From: Aureobasidium sp. EXF-3400
Taxonomy: Eukaryota; Ascomycota; Dothideomycetes; Dothideales; Saccotheciaceae
Assembly (NCBI GenBank): GCA_024195585.1
Contig: SWBL01000102.1
Location: 1 to 64,000 of the forward strand
DNA: 64,000 nt
Reading direction: 5' to 3'
Both the position numbers and the translations under genes were made by a program. Numbering within the stretch: position 1 is the first letter of the stretch; every line of letters begins with the position of its first letter. The notes below the pieces were generated by a model. That model saw only the letters and a program-made list of their open reading frames with translations, did no database searches and had not been told where the DNA came from. Shown one piece after another: positions 54,729 through 64,000 of this stretch.

Positions 54729-56131
54729 ATGACAGACTCAAAATCTCTGGGTAACATAGCCATTGTCGGTGGTGGCATCAGCGGTGTCGTTCTCGCAATT
54801 GCTCTTCTCGACCGCGGACTGAAAGTCGATGTCTTCGAACAAGCATCCCGCTTTGGCGAGATTGGTGCTGGCGTAGCATTCAACCCGGCCGCTGCAAGAG
54901 CAATGAAAATCTGTTCACAAAAGATTCACACAGCATTCGAGAAAGTTGTAACCAAGAACCAGGGAGAAGACAAGCAAGATGTATGGTTCGATTGGGTGGA
55001 CGGCCACAATGATACCGAAGTCGGAAAGGAGGAGTATGCTTTCACCATCGGCAATGAGTCTGGAGCTAACGCGGTGCATCGAGCGCACTTCTTGGACGAA
55101 TTGGTCAAGCATGTGCCTGATGGAGTTACCCACTTCGGAAAGCATCTGGACACTATCGAGGAGCTTCAGGACGGAAAGCTGAAGCTGAAGTTTCATGATG
55201 GAACCGATGCTATTGCGGATGCAGGTGAGCGATATCAAAACTTTGATTACTTTGGGAACGGCACAAACTGACATTGTGTAGTCATCGGATGTGATGGCAT
55301 CAAGTCCAAGGTGCGAGGTTGGATGATGGGAGCTGATCACCCTTGCACTCCGCCAGTCTATACGCACAAGTATGCCTATCGTGGCTTGATCCCCATGGAA
55401 AAGGCAAGAAGAGAACTAGGAGACGATCTAGCTCAAAATGCCAAGATGCATATGGGACAGGACGGCCACGTACTAACATTCCCGGTGAACAAAGGAGCGA
55501 CTATGAATGTGGTTGCATTCAAGGTCGACCCTGGACAATGGCCATCAGACACCAAGCTCACTTTACCTTCCGAAAGATCGCATGTCCTCAAAGACTTCAA
55601 GGACTTTGGCGCTACGGTCCATAAGATCATTGATCTGCTAGAGCCCAATCTCGACTGCTGGGCTATCTACGGTAAGCGATTAAGTAACTCCGACCAATGA
55701 TCGAAGCTGATGAAGTTACAGATCTTGGCGATCACCCTATGCCCTACTATAACCAGCGTAAAGTTGTCGTAGTTGGTGATGCCGGGCATGCAACCTCGCC
55801 GCATCACGGCGCTGGCGCTGGCATGTGTATCGAGGATGCAGCAGTCATGGCAGAGCTACTGAAGGATCCCAGAGTTGCTGAAGCTGGTCACAAAGGCCTC
55901 GAGGCTGCTTTTCAAGCTTACAGCGATCAGAGATTGGAAAGAACCCAATGGCTTGTACAAAGTTCAAGACGTTCAGGAGATCTTTACGAGTGGAGGGCTG
56001 AAGGTGTTGGTAGGGATTTCAAAAAGATAGAGGAAGAGTGTCGCGAGCGAGACGAGAAGCTGTGGAATGGCCAAGTTGAGGAATACATCGAGGAGGCGAA
56101 GACTTTGCTAGGCAAGAGTTTGAAGCAGTAG
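54729..56131 (+). CDS. FAD-dependent aromatic monooxygenase (salicylate hydroxylase-like)
   Basis: Exons 54729-55224, 55282-55671 and 55722-56131 encode 431 aa (introns 57 and 50 nt). This is a class A flavoprotein monooxygenase using NAD(P)H and O2. The N-terminal Rossmann motif GGGISGVVLAIALLDRG (residues 14-30) ends in DVFEQ for the FAD ribose. The splice forms VIGCDGIKSKVRGWM, the DG motif that contacts FAD and NAD(P)H. The GD motif is VVVVGDAGHATSPHHGAGAG, then CIEDAAVMAELL. Length and order fit salicylate hydroxylase-like enzymes of fungi. The substrate is not deducible; benzoates and polyketide aromatics are common. No signal peptide is present. It is followed in tandem by the hydrolase gene 282 bp downstream. 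Confidence 0.9.
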
Positions 56132-56413
56132 ATATGACACAGATTATGTCGTGCTTGGATGGTGTATTGTACGATCGTAGATACAGTCAGCACACGGATA
56201 TCGTCGAGCAGTGTTCGTCTTAATGAACGTAGATGAGATTCGCTCTGCCTGGTAATCCAAACATCCACCGTTTAGAATGTTTTTGCGTTCGCTATGACTA
56301 CCTCCTACGTCAGCACTTCAGGCTGCTACTTTCTGTGAAGACAACCCTGACTCTAGTTCTTTTCCAACCGTCATCCACGATCTTGCAATGTTCCACTATT
56401 GTTTTTGATCAGA

Positions 56414-57586
56414 ATGGCAACATTATCAGTGACTCCATTACCATCTAAAGATCCAGCACCAGAGCGTCCTCCCGCACACTGGACTGGCAACCCACCGACT
56501 TCATTCAAGAATCCCTGGCCGAGCTTCGCCAAACAACACGGATTGACAGATGTGTTCAGGATACGCTTCAGCAATGACCGGAATTTCGTCCCTGTTCCCG
56601 AAAGCAGAGACGAACTAGTCAAAGTCAGAAAGCCAGATTGGGGCAGAGGTTCAACTGCATGGCAGCAAGAACTCAAAGCTACATGGCTCGGTCACGCAGG
56701 GTGGCTAGTAGAGACCGCTTGCTCAGCCTCACCAACGCAACTTTCTTCTACGGCCGATGACAAGGAAACTAGAGGTATCCGCATCCTATTTGATGCAGTG
56801 TTTAGCGAACGCACAAGCCCAGTGGGCTGGTTTGGTCCTAGACGATATACTCCTACACCCTGCACGTTGGACGAATTACCCGAGGTCGATTTGGTGGTGA
56901 TATCGCACAATCACTACGATCATCTGGATATCGCTACCATTTCGTACGTATACAAAAAGTCAAAAGCTGCAGACAGGAATATACATTTCTTCGCTGCACT
57001 AGGAAACAAGCAGTGGTTTCTCAATGCAGGAGTCGGTATTCTGGAAGACGAGGTTACCGAATGCGATTGGTGGGATAGTCTCGGTGTTGAGGTCGAGGGG
57101 GTGGGCAGTGTAAAGCTCACATGTACGCCTGCACAGCATACTTCCGGACGAACGCCATTCGATGCTGGGCAGACTCTGTGGTCCTCGTGGGTGGTCGAGG
57201 ACGTGCAGTCCAGCAAAAAGCTGTTCTTCTCAGGCGATACAGCTTACAAAGCTACTTCTGCAAAGACAGCTTGTCCAGCATTTAAGCAGATAGGCGAAGT
57301 TTTTGGAGGGTTCAATTTGGCCATGGTGCCGATCGGGCTGTATTCGCCACAGTGGTTCATGAGCAATGTTCATTGTTGTCCCGAGGACAGTCTTCAGATC
57401 CACAAGGATATCCGGAGCAAGAAGACTATTGGCATGCATTATGGTACGGTAAGAGGAGGGCTTAGCGCGCAGTATGAAGATGTTAGAGAGCCACCAAAAC
57501 GTTGGCGAGAGTGTTGTGAGAATGAAGGTAGATGGGAAACAGAATGCTGGTTGTGTGATGTTGGTGAGACGGTGACGGCTGCTTGA
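56414..57586 (+). CDS. Metallo-beta-lactamase-fold hydrolase, NAPE-PLD/Fmp30-like
   Basis: This intronless 390-aa protein has the metallo-beta-lactamase fold: WLGHAGWLVE leads in, then the zinc motif HNHYDH (H165, H167, D169, H170) in VVISHNHYDHLD, then TCTPAQHTSGR (third His), FFSGDTAYK (bridging Asp) and IGMHYGTVRGG (last His). Order and the NNPWPSF-like N-terminus fit the NAPE-hydrolysing phospholipase D family, whose yeast member is Fmp30. Human NAPE-PLD releases N-acylethanolamines from membrane lipids. Fungal paralogues are several per genome and not all act on NAPE, so substrate is left open. No obvious transit peptide is present. Start at ATG 56414 (MATLSVTPLPSK). Confidence 0.88.
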   Translation: MATLSVTPLPSKDPAPERPPAHWTGNPPTSFKNPWPSFAKQHGLTDVFRIRFSNDRNFVPVPESRDELVKVRKPDWGRGSTAWQQELKATWLGHAGWLVETACSASPTQLSSTADDKETRGIRILFDAVFSERTSPVGWFGPRRYTPTPCTLDELPEVDLVVISHNHYDHLDIATISYVYKKSKAADRNIHFFAALGNKQWFLNAGVGILEDEVTECDWWDSLGVEVEGVGSVKLTCTPAQHTSGRTPFDAGQTLWSSWVVEDVQSSKKLFFSGDTAYKATSAKTACPAFKQIGEVFGGFNLAMVPIGLYSPQWFMSNVHCCPEDSLQIHKDIRSKKTIGMHYGTVRGGLSAQYEDVREPPKRWRECCENEGRWETECWLCDVGETVTAA

Positions 57587-58536
57587 TGGCACGAAAGACA
57601 TGATATGATAATGACCATATAGATTTCCTGGACGCAGAGACGATTGACACTGAACCTACTGCGAAAAAGCTGTGATCGATGTTACAAGTGTGACAGATGG
57701 TACCATGTTTGAGGACATCTGATGTTTCAGAAAGTACACAGGTGCTTCGAGTCTCTGAGCCGATAAACGCGATGGTGATCTGGACACGGCAAGGACAATA
57801 AACGGAGGCTTAGCAAGGCAGAGATGGCCAAGGACTGATTGCGTAGTCTTGTAAATAGAAAATACTGTCACAGAGGCTGAGAGTGGCGGCGAGAGAGGTG
57901 TTGGACGCGTACACGAGGCTTGTATCGCCAAGTGTGCGGTGGCCAAGCGCTCTACGACTGTTCCTCGGGCGCGGCAGTGCAGTGTGGTTTCACGCCTCCG
58001 TGTCATTTTCACGCGGACATTTGCAAAGTCTCCGGCTGGTCGCGGATATGCAGCATAGTAGCGCCTTGGTATACAGAAGAGGACAGAGGGAGAAGTGTGA
58101 GACGAGATAACTCGAGGTATAGGAGAATTGTATGCGAAATGATGTGTTGGAAGTAGATAAAAATAAATATAGAGATTAAAGACGATCTCGGAGTTTGACA
58201 GAATACGACGGACTTTGGCAAAATACGAGGGACGCTGCGAAACAAGGGTTCCCTCCAGAGCGAGATGGTTGCTAGGCCAAGGGAGATGCCATGGCTCTCC
58301 AAGCATCTGACTTAGCGCCGTCGGCCGACGAAAGTCATCAATCTGACCTTACATAGGTAGCCTGTCGTTCTCGCTCTCGTCTATTGTTCCATACCGTCGT
58401 TTCCTACTCGACTACAGTCCACAATTCGGCATCCACAGAATTGTAAACAAAGACGCAGGGCAGAGAAACGCTCCACTGTATAAGACGCCCGGATCTCTGA
58501 ATAGCACGCTAGACCGTCCCGCCACCACGCGCGTCC
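57587..58536. other. Intergenic region upstream of ADAM gene
   Basis: This 950-bp stretch contains the hydrolase 3' end and the ADAM promoter. A 216-aa minus-strand open frame (57656-58306) is present but has no start context, domain or codon bias to support it. No RNA gene or repeat was recognised. Confidence 0.4.
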
Positions 58537-61024
58537 ATGGCCACGACGGCCCTTCGCGCATGTCTACTTTGGGCCTTGTTCGCTGTATTCGTCGCCGCCA
58601 GTTCGACAACACGCAATCCTCTGCGCGCTCTGTCCACAGTTCAGAATGCTACGATAGACACACACACCCATCGTGTAACGGCCTTACACCATTTCGATTT
58701 GACCTTTGTATTGCGCCCGGACCTGCACGTCAAACTTTCCCTCGAACCGAACAATGAACTCCTTCCAAACTCTGGTCTGATAGTCTCGTACTTGAATGCC
58801 GACGGATCTGTCTCCAGGACCGAGGATGTTGACCGTCTGGCTCACAAGGTCTTCCGGGGAAGTGCTTGGTATCGTCAGGAGAATCTAGACGATGAATGGA
58901 CAAGAGCAGGATGGGCAAGAATTACAATCATCAAGGATGGTCTGCATCCGCTATTCCAGGGTGCTTTCGCTATAGACCACGATAATCACCACATTCAACT
59001 CGCTCCTTATTTCGCCCACACACGCCATGACCTCGATCCTCATATTGACACCTCGGATGAAAACAGCATGGTTGTGTATCGCGACTCGGACATTCTGCTA
59101 GACCAGGATGTCGACTATCATATGCAAGAACTTCGCAGAAGTTTGGATCATGAGGACGGTCTCACCTGCCAGTCGGACAATCTGGAATTCAACAGCCAAC
59201 CTGATCATCCCGTCTACACTGCTATGCTACGACGATCTGATTCTGTTTTGGGTAGCGAGACTCTGGGTAACCTCTTTAGTAAACGCCAGGTCGACAGCAG
59301 CACTGCTGGCAACTCTGCAGGTGTCGATCTCAGTTCCACCATTGGTCAGACTCGAGGCTGTCCCAACACCAGACAAGTAGCTCTTGTTGGTGTGGCAACT
59401 GACTGCACTTATACTGCTCAATTCAACTCGAGCGAGTCGGTACGCATGAACGTCATCGATCAGATGAACACGGCATCCAGCGTATACGAACAAGCCTTCA
59501 ACATTTCACTTGGCTTGGCCAACTTGACTATCTCGGACTCGAACTGTCCCGGAACGCCCAATTCTGCAAGTGCTTGGAATCAGGCATGTAGTGATAGTGT
59601 CAACATCCAAGATCGTCTCAACCTGTTCAGCGCATGGAGAGGAAATCAACAAGATACCAACAGCCACTGGACACTGCTCAGTACTTGCAACACCGGAAGC
59701 GCAGTTGGTCTTGCCTGGCTTGGTCAGGCGTGTGTACAGACAGCATACTCGACAAACAGCAGTACGACTGGTAACGGCCAGTCTTCTTCACAAGGCGCAG
59801 AAACTGTGAGTGGCGCAAATGTCGTTGTTCGAACCCGAGGAGCTTCGGAATGGCAGATCATCGCGCACGAGACTGGCCACACGTTCGGTGCTGTTCATGA
59901 TTGCACAGAGCAGACTTGCGCCCAAGGAACAACAGTCGGTAGTCAACAGTGCTGTCCTCTGAGTTCTTCTACTTGCAATGCGGGTGAAGCTTACATCATG
60001 AACCCTTCGACTAGTTCTGGTGTCAGAACCTTCAGTCCATGCAGTATTGGTAATATCTGCAGTGCTTTGGGTCGCAATAGTGTCAAATCTACTTGTTTGA
60101 CCGCTAACAGAAACATCAAGACTATCGGCACGCAAGAATGTGGCAATGGCATCGTTGAAGAGGGCGAAGACTGTGATTGTGGTGGCGAAAGTGGATGTTC
60201 GGGCAACTCGTGTTGCGATGCGACAACATGCAAATTCAAGAACAATGCAGTCTGCGATGACAGCAACGAAGGGTGCTGCAACAACTGCCAGTTCGCCAAC
60301 AACGGTACTGTTTGTCGCGCTTCGACCGGAGCTTGTGATCCTGCAGAGACATGCCCCGGTAATTCAGGTACTTGTCCTCAGGATGCAAGCGCACCTGATG
60401 GCGAGAGCTGCGGCAATCGTCTTCAGTGTGCCAGCGGTCAATGCACAAGTCGTGATCAGCAGTGCAGGAGTGTTATGGGTGGGTACCAGGGAGTTGGAAA
60501 CAACACTTCTGCTTGCGATAGTCAGACGTGCCAGATCAGCTGCTCAAGTGGGAGATCGAACTCTGTGTTCGGGAACAATGTCTGCTTCGAGGTGCAGCAG
60601 AATTTCCTAGACGGCACACCTTGCGGAGGTGGAGGTAAATGTGACAATGTAAGTCTTTTGCGAGGTGGAAAGAACAAAAAGCATTATCTGACAAAATGTA
60701 TAGGGACGCTGCAGAGGCACGAATACTGGAGGCGAGATCCGCTCATGGATCGACGACCACAAGGCTATAGTAATTGGAGTGTGTGCTGGCGTCGGAGGTC
60801 TTCTACTCTTCGCCATTTTTGGATGTTGTGTTCGCCGCTGCAAGAGAGGTAGAGCGAAGCCGGCAAAGATGCAGTCACCACCACCTGGTTGGGGCACTCA
60901 GATGCGACCTATGCCGCCAAACCAATATTACCCACCACCGCAACAACAGTATGGACAGGGGGGATATGGACAGCAATATGCACCGCCTCCGCCAACGTAC
61001 ACTCCGGGATCGAGGTACGCATGA
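58537..61024 (+). CDS. ADAM metalloprotease (ADM-B type)
   Basis: Exons 58537-60648 and 60704-61024 (intron 55 nt, phase 0) encode 810 aa. Order of domains: signal peptide (first about 22 residues), a propeptide to the dibasic site LFSKRQ near residue 250, a reprolysin-type catalytic domain with the zinc motif HETGHTFGAVHD from residue 444 (three His and the catalytic Glu intact) and a downstream YIMNP Met-turn, a disintegrin-like Cys-rich domain from about 535 (ECGNGIVEEGEDCDCGG), then a second Cys-rich region, a membrane helix at about 725-745 (AIVIGVCAGVGGLLLFAIFG) and a Pro/Gln/Tyr-rich cytosolic tail. It is thus an active-looking membrane sheddase. Aspergillus ADM-B has the same layout. 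The physiological target in fungi is unknown. The splice joins KCDN to GRCRGTNTGG. Confidence 0.95.
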
Positions 61025-61635
61025 GTTTGTGCTGTATTGGTGTCATTTTCAAGCCGGTCATCTGTTTGGTGTTTTGGCGCGTTTTCAATTGTCTACAATC
61101 TCGCATGCTGTACATACATTTAATGCAAGAGCTGCATGGCTGAACATTCGTAAGTTGTGTCCAATACTACTTTCGACAAGCACATGTCATGACCAAAGTC
61201 GGCTGCCCTCTGTGTTTGGTGTTGAGAGGTACAGGGTCAAGTGCACGAGAGCTCAAGTGTCGGCCAGGGTGACGATCGGCGGGGAAATGTCATGTCCGTC
61301 GCGGTTTCCTGCAGCCAAAACCCCTCGGCGCGTCAGCGTGCATGGCCTCGTGCTTTTTGTACAGTGACCAGAAGATTCGAGTTCGCAGAAAGAGGACATG
61401 AAGCCTCAACGATGAGCCGCCAGCCCAGCTCGCTCCTTCTCCATCGCCTAGTACCGATACATTCCTCGCAGCAACGGAATTGAAACGTCTCCGCGACGAC
61501 ACTCCTGCGACGACTTCAGCGTATATACCGACCGAGTACATGATTTTTCGAGACATGCTCTTGACGCCACTTTTCTCGGATCCTCTGGCATGTTGAAAGA
61601 AGAAAAGGAGGAACGATCACATAGACATCGGCAGC
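61025..61635. other. Intergenic region between tandem genes
   Basis: This 611-bp stretch lies between ADAM and the WD40 gene. No gene, RNA or repeat is supported. Confidence 0.4.
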
Positions 61636-64000
61636 ATGAACACGACCCCTCGAGGACTTCGCCATGCCACTCCGCAATCAGCAAACAACACTCCGTTTGC
61701 TCGAAACAATGCTTCCACACCCAATGGGCCTCGCTCACCAATCAAGCTTAGTAGTCGCGACCGTCAAGAGCTGGGCTTGAGTCTGAAACGCGTCATTGGC
61801 ACCACCTGCCAGTCTGTCTTCTGCTTCGACCATCTGGCTTCGGCGAGCACTTTTGCCTATACTGCTGGTGCAGCTGCAGTTGTCGCATCTGTTCAACCCG
61901 ACGGAAACATAACACAGCGCTTCTTCAGAGCCAGCCCTGCCCAACCTTCGCAAAGGTCCAATTTCCCGTCCAGCATATCTGCCTCGCCTGCAGATCCACG
62001 GCTTCGCTCTCCCCTACCGTCGACCGATCGCACAGAGTGGAACGATTCCAATGCAGGAACTAAGAGCAGCGCTGTTCGCGAACGTGTGAAGGCTGCCACT
62101 GCAGTGAGCTTCAGCCCGAATGGCCGCTTCCTTGCCGTGGGCGAAACTGGCTACAAGCCTCGTGTCCTGGTCTTCTCACTTGCCGACAAGTCCTTTGCCG
62201 ATTCACCTGTTTCCTCAATATGCGAACACACTTTCGGCGTTCAATCCGTAAGTTTTGGCCCAGACTCGAGGTATCTTGCTTCTCTTGGAACCGTGAATGA
62301 TGGTTTCTTGTACATCTGGAGTATCGATGAAAGAGGAGGGACACCTACTTTGATTGCCAGCAACAAATGTATAACCAGTGTACGCCATATGGCCTGGATG
62401 GGGTCTAGTCTCGTGACGGTGGGACTCAGATTTATCAAGGTTTGGAGACCCAATGACCTTCCCGCCAGCGTCAATGAAAACTCAGAAAGAGGCTATGGAC
62501 TGTACAATCGACAGCATAAGCCGTTAGCTGGTCGAAATACTCTCCTAGGTGACCTCCTTGATGCGACGTTCACATGCATGGCTTCGTTCTCCGACACAAA
62601 GGCTGTTGTTTGCACCGATGGCGGTGATGTTTGTATTCTCGACGACGAAGATAAAGCTCAACGTCTGATCAGAGTTGCGAACGTCGACTTCAGTATCACT
62701 GCTGCATGCGTCGGACCCGATGATAAGATCATCATCACGGGGCTGGATGGCAGCATCGAAGTGTTTGACCTCAACGAGCTCTGCAAAACCTTCATCTCAC
62801 CATGTACGCCACCAGGATCTAAAGCATCTTCGAAGCCGTCAGTCTCGGGTTATGTTGCTGTTGGGTGCGTTGGAGATGCCATAGTGACTGTGGACAATAG
62901 CCATGGCATTCAGCTACGACACATCTCTTCTAAATCTCGTGATGCGAATCCCAGCTATGCAGTGATGCAGAGGCTCCCAGCACACTCAGACGCAGTCCTT
63001 GGAGTTCGGGCTGTCACAGGACCAAACGAACAGGATATTGCCTTCATCAGCTGGTCTGCCAATGGCACCGTCATCTTTTGGTCGTACGAATGTGAGGCCA
63101 AGGCGATGATATCTGTATCAATGGATCAATACGTCGACATGTACAATGTTGTCAATGAGCTCAAGACATTTGTGGCGTTCTCCGATGTTTCTCACGCAAT
63201 ATCGGGCGATAAATATGGTGTCTTGAGGTTAGTCGAGAATTTTATGAGATCGCGCATGAGATTGCTAACTAATTGGCAGAATCTCAAACGTCGATAATGG
63301 AGAAGACGTGTCGCGGGTCAGAGCTCACGCAGGAGAAGTTACTGACATTGCGATTCATGAAGACGAAAAGTACACCTTGATAGCATCAAGCAGCCGAGAT
63401 CGAACCGTTCAGCTCTTGACGTGGAGCTTGGGTAATCTAGAACTCTTACAAACGCTAGATGAACACGCAGGCGCCGTCACCTGTGTTCTGTTTGCCAAGA
63501 AAGGCGAACAATTACTGTCATGCTCAGCCGACAGATCCGTAGTGGTCCGAGAAGCTGCGAGACAACAAGGATCTGGTCCTCCGCTTTTCATCATTACTAA
63601 AACAATCACACTCAAAAGCTCACCCACATGTTTGAGGATGTCTCTGTTTGACGACACTCTCCTGATATCTGCCACAGATCGAACAATCCAACTCGTCAGC
63701 ACACGTACTGGTCGAGTCACCTCATGCTTCAAGGCCGGCGACACGGATGGTGGAGATGCCGTGATCATGTCCAGCCTGGTTCATCTGCCCTCGACTGCAG
63801 GATCGCAAATTGTTGCAGGTGTAGCAGGTAGTGACAAATCTGTCCGCATGTATTCAGAGGATGGTACATTGCTTGCGAGAGATTGGGGCCACACAGAAGG
63901 AGTCACTGATATTGCACTGCTGAAATCGCACGCGGCGCCTGATGACCTGGCAGCAATGAAACTTGTCACAGTTGCTGCTGATGGTACGATATTCATCTGG
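61636..64000 (+). CDS. WD40-repeat protein, WDR62/MAPKBP1-like (3' end outside window)
   Basis: Exons 61636-63227 and 63280-64000 (intron 52 nt, phase 2) give the first 771 residues; the frame is open at the window end. The N-terminus is Ser/Thr/Asn/Pro-rich, then SSRDRQELGLSLKRVIGTT leads into the first of about a dozen WD40 blades. Clear blades include VSFSPNGRFLAVGETGY, VSFGPDSRYLASLGTVN, VRAHAGEVTDIAIHEDEKY and LDEHAGAVTCVLFAKKGEQ. The lead motif, the tandem double propeller and the large size fit the WDR62/MAPKBP1 group, which in animals scaffolds JNK signalling and spindle poles. The fungal role is not known. The splice at GVLR/ISNVDNGED keeps a blade intact. Other large WD40 families remain possible until the C-terminus is seen. 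Confidence 0.82.

Noticed and set aside
57656..58306. A 216-aa minus-strand open frame between the hydrolase and ADAM genes.
   Set aside because: Composition is random-looking, it has no domain or splice context, and it overlaps the likely ADAM promoter.

Overview
This window is fungal nuclear DNA. It carries dense, mostly single-copy eukaryotic genes broken by short GT-AG introns (about 40-70 nt, with a few longer), tRNAs (one with an intron), and typical filamentous-ascomycete families: a fungal PTH11/rhodopsin-like membrane protein, an ADM-B type ADAM protease, a Zn2Cys6 factor and a fungal-type xanthine dehydrogenase. The best guess is Pezizomycotina, tentatively Dothideomycetes; the lineage is inference. 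No operon, CRISPR array, virus or large mobile element was seen.

Layout. 0-7 kb: the end of a tRNA-Asp gene, xanthine dehydrogenase (+), and a secreted Thr/Val-repeat protein (-). 9-12.2 kb: a small membrane protein (-) and an MFS transporter (+). 12.5-16.6 kb: a tentative tiny gene, an ARMH3/DUF1741 protein (-) and nicotinamide riboside kinase (+) from a shared promoter. 17-24 kb: a triple-KH RNA-binding protein, a purine-cytosine permease and a small unknown protein. 24.3-31.7 kb: a rhodopsin-like membrane protein (-), replication factor C subunit (-), a retrocopy-like pseudogene fragment, tRNA-Arg, a dUTPase-like enzyme and a C2H2 factor (-). 33-42 kb: a GPI-anchored-type surface protein, PRPP synthetase, a mitochondrial AAA ATPase (-) and Rpb3 (+). 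42.4-49.3 kb: Sec31 (-)/RRM protein (+) and a B12D/NDUFA4-like protein (-)/Cox12 (+), two head-to-head pairs. 49.3-54.7 kb is gene-poor: repeats, a decayed-looking gene fragment and a small Zn2Cys6 factor (-). 54.7-64 kb: FAD monooxygenase, metallo-beta-lactamase-fold hydrolase, ADAM protease and a WDR62/MAPKBP1-like WD40 protein cut by the window end.

How the genes relate. Most are unlinked housekeeping genes. Purine metabolism recurs (xanthine dehydrogenase, permease, PRPP synthetase), with GATA-type sites upstream of the first two. The B12D-like gene and Cox12 share a 241-bp promoter with a CCAAT box, fitting co-expression of respiratory genes. All exon models were built by reading splice sites and keeping family motifs in frame; none has transcript support here.

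The most unusual content lies between genes and in exon structure: a two-copy, roughly 214-bp terminal-inverted-repeat foldback element (35.3 and 51.0 kb), one copy ending in an expanded 9-bp tandem repeat; an intronless, stop-containing fragment of the 33-kb surface-protein gene beside a tRNA; and micro-exons of 3, 13 and 16 nt in the two small mitochondrial genes.
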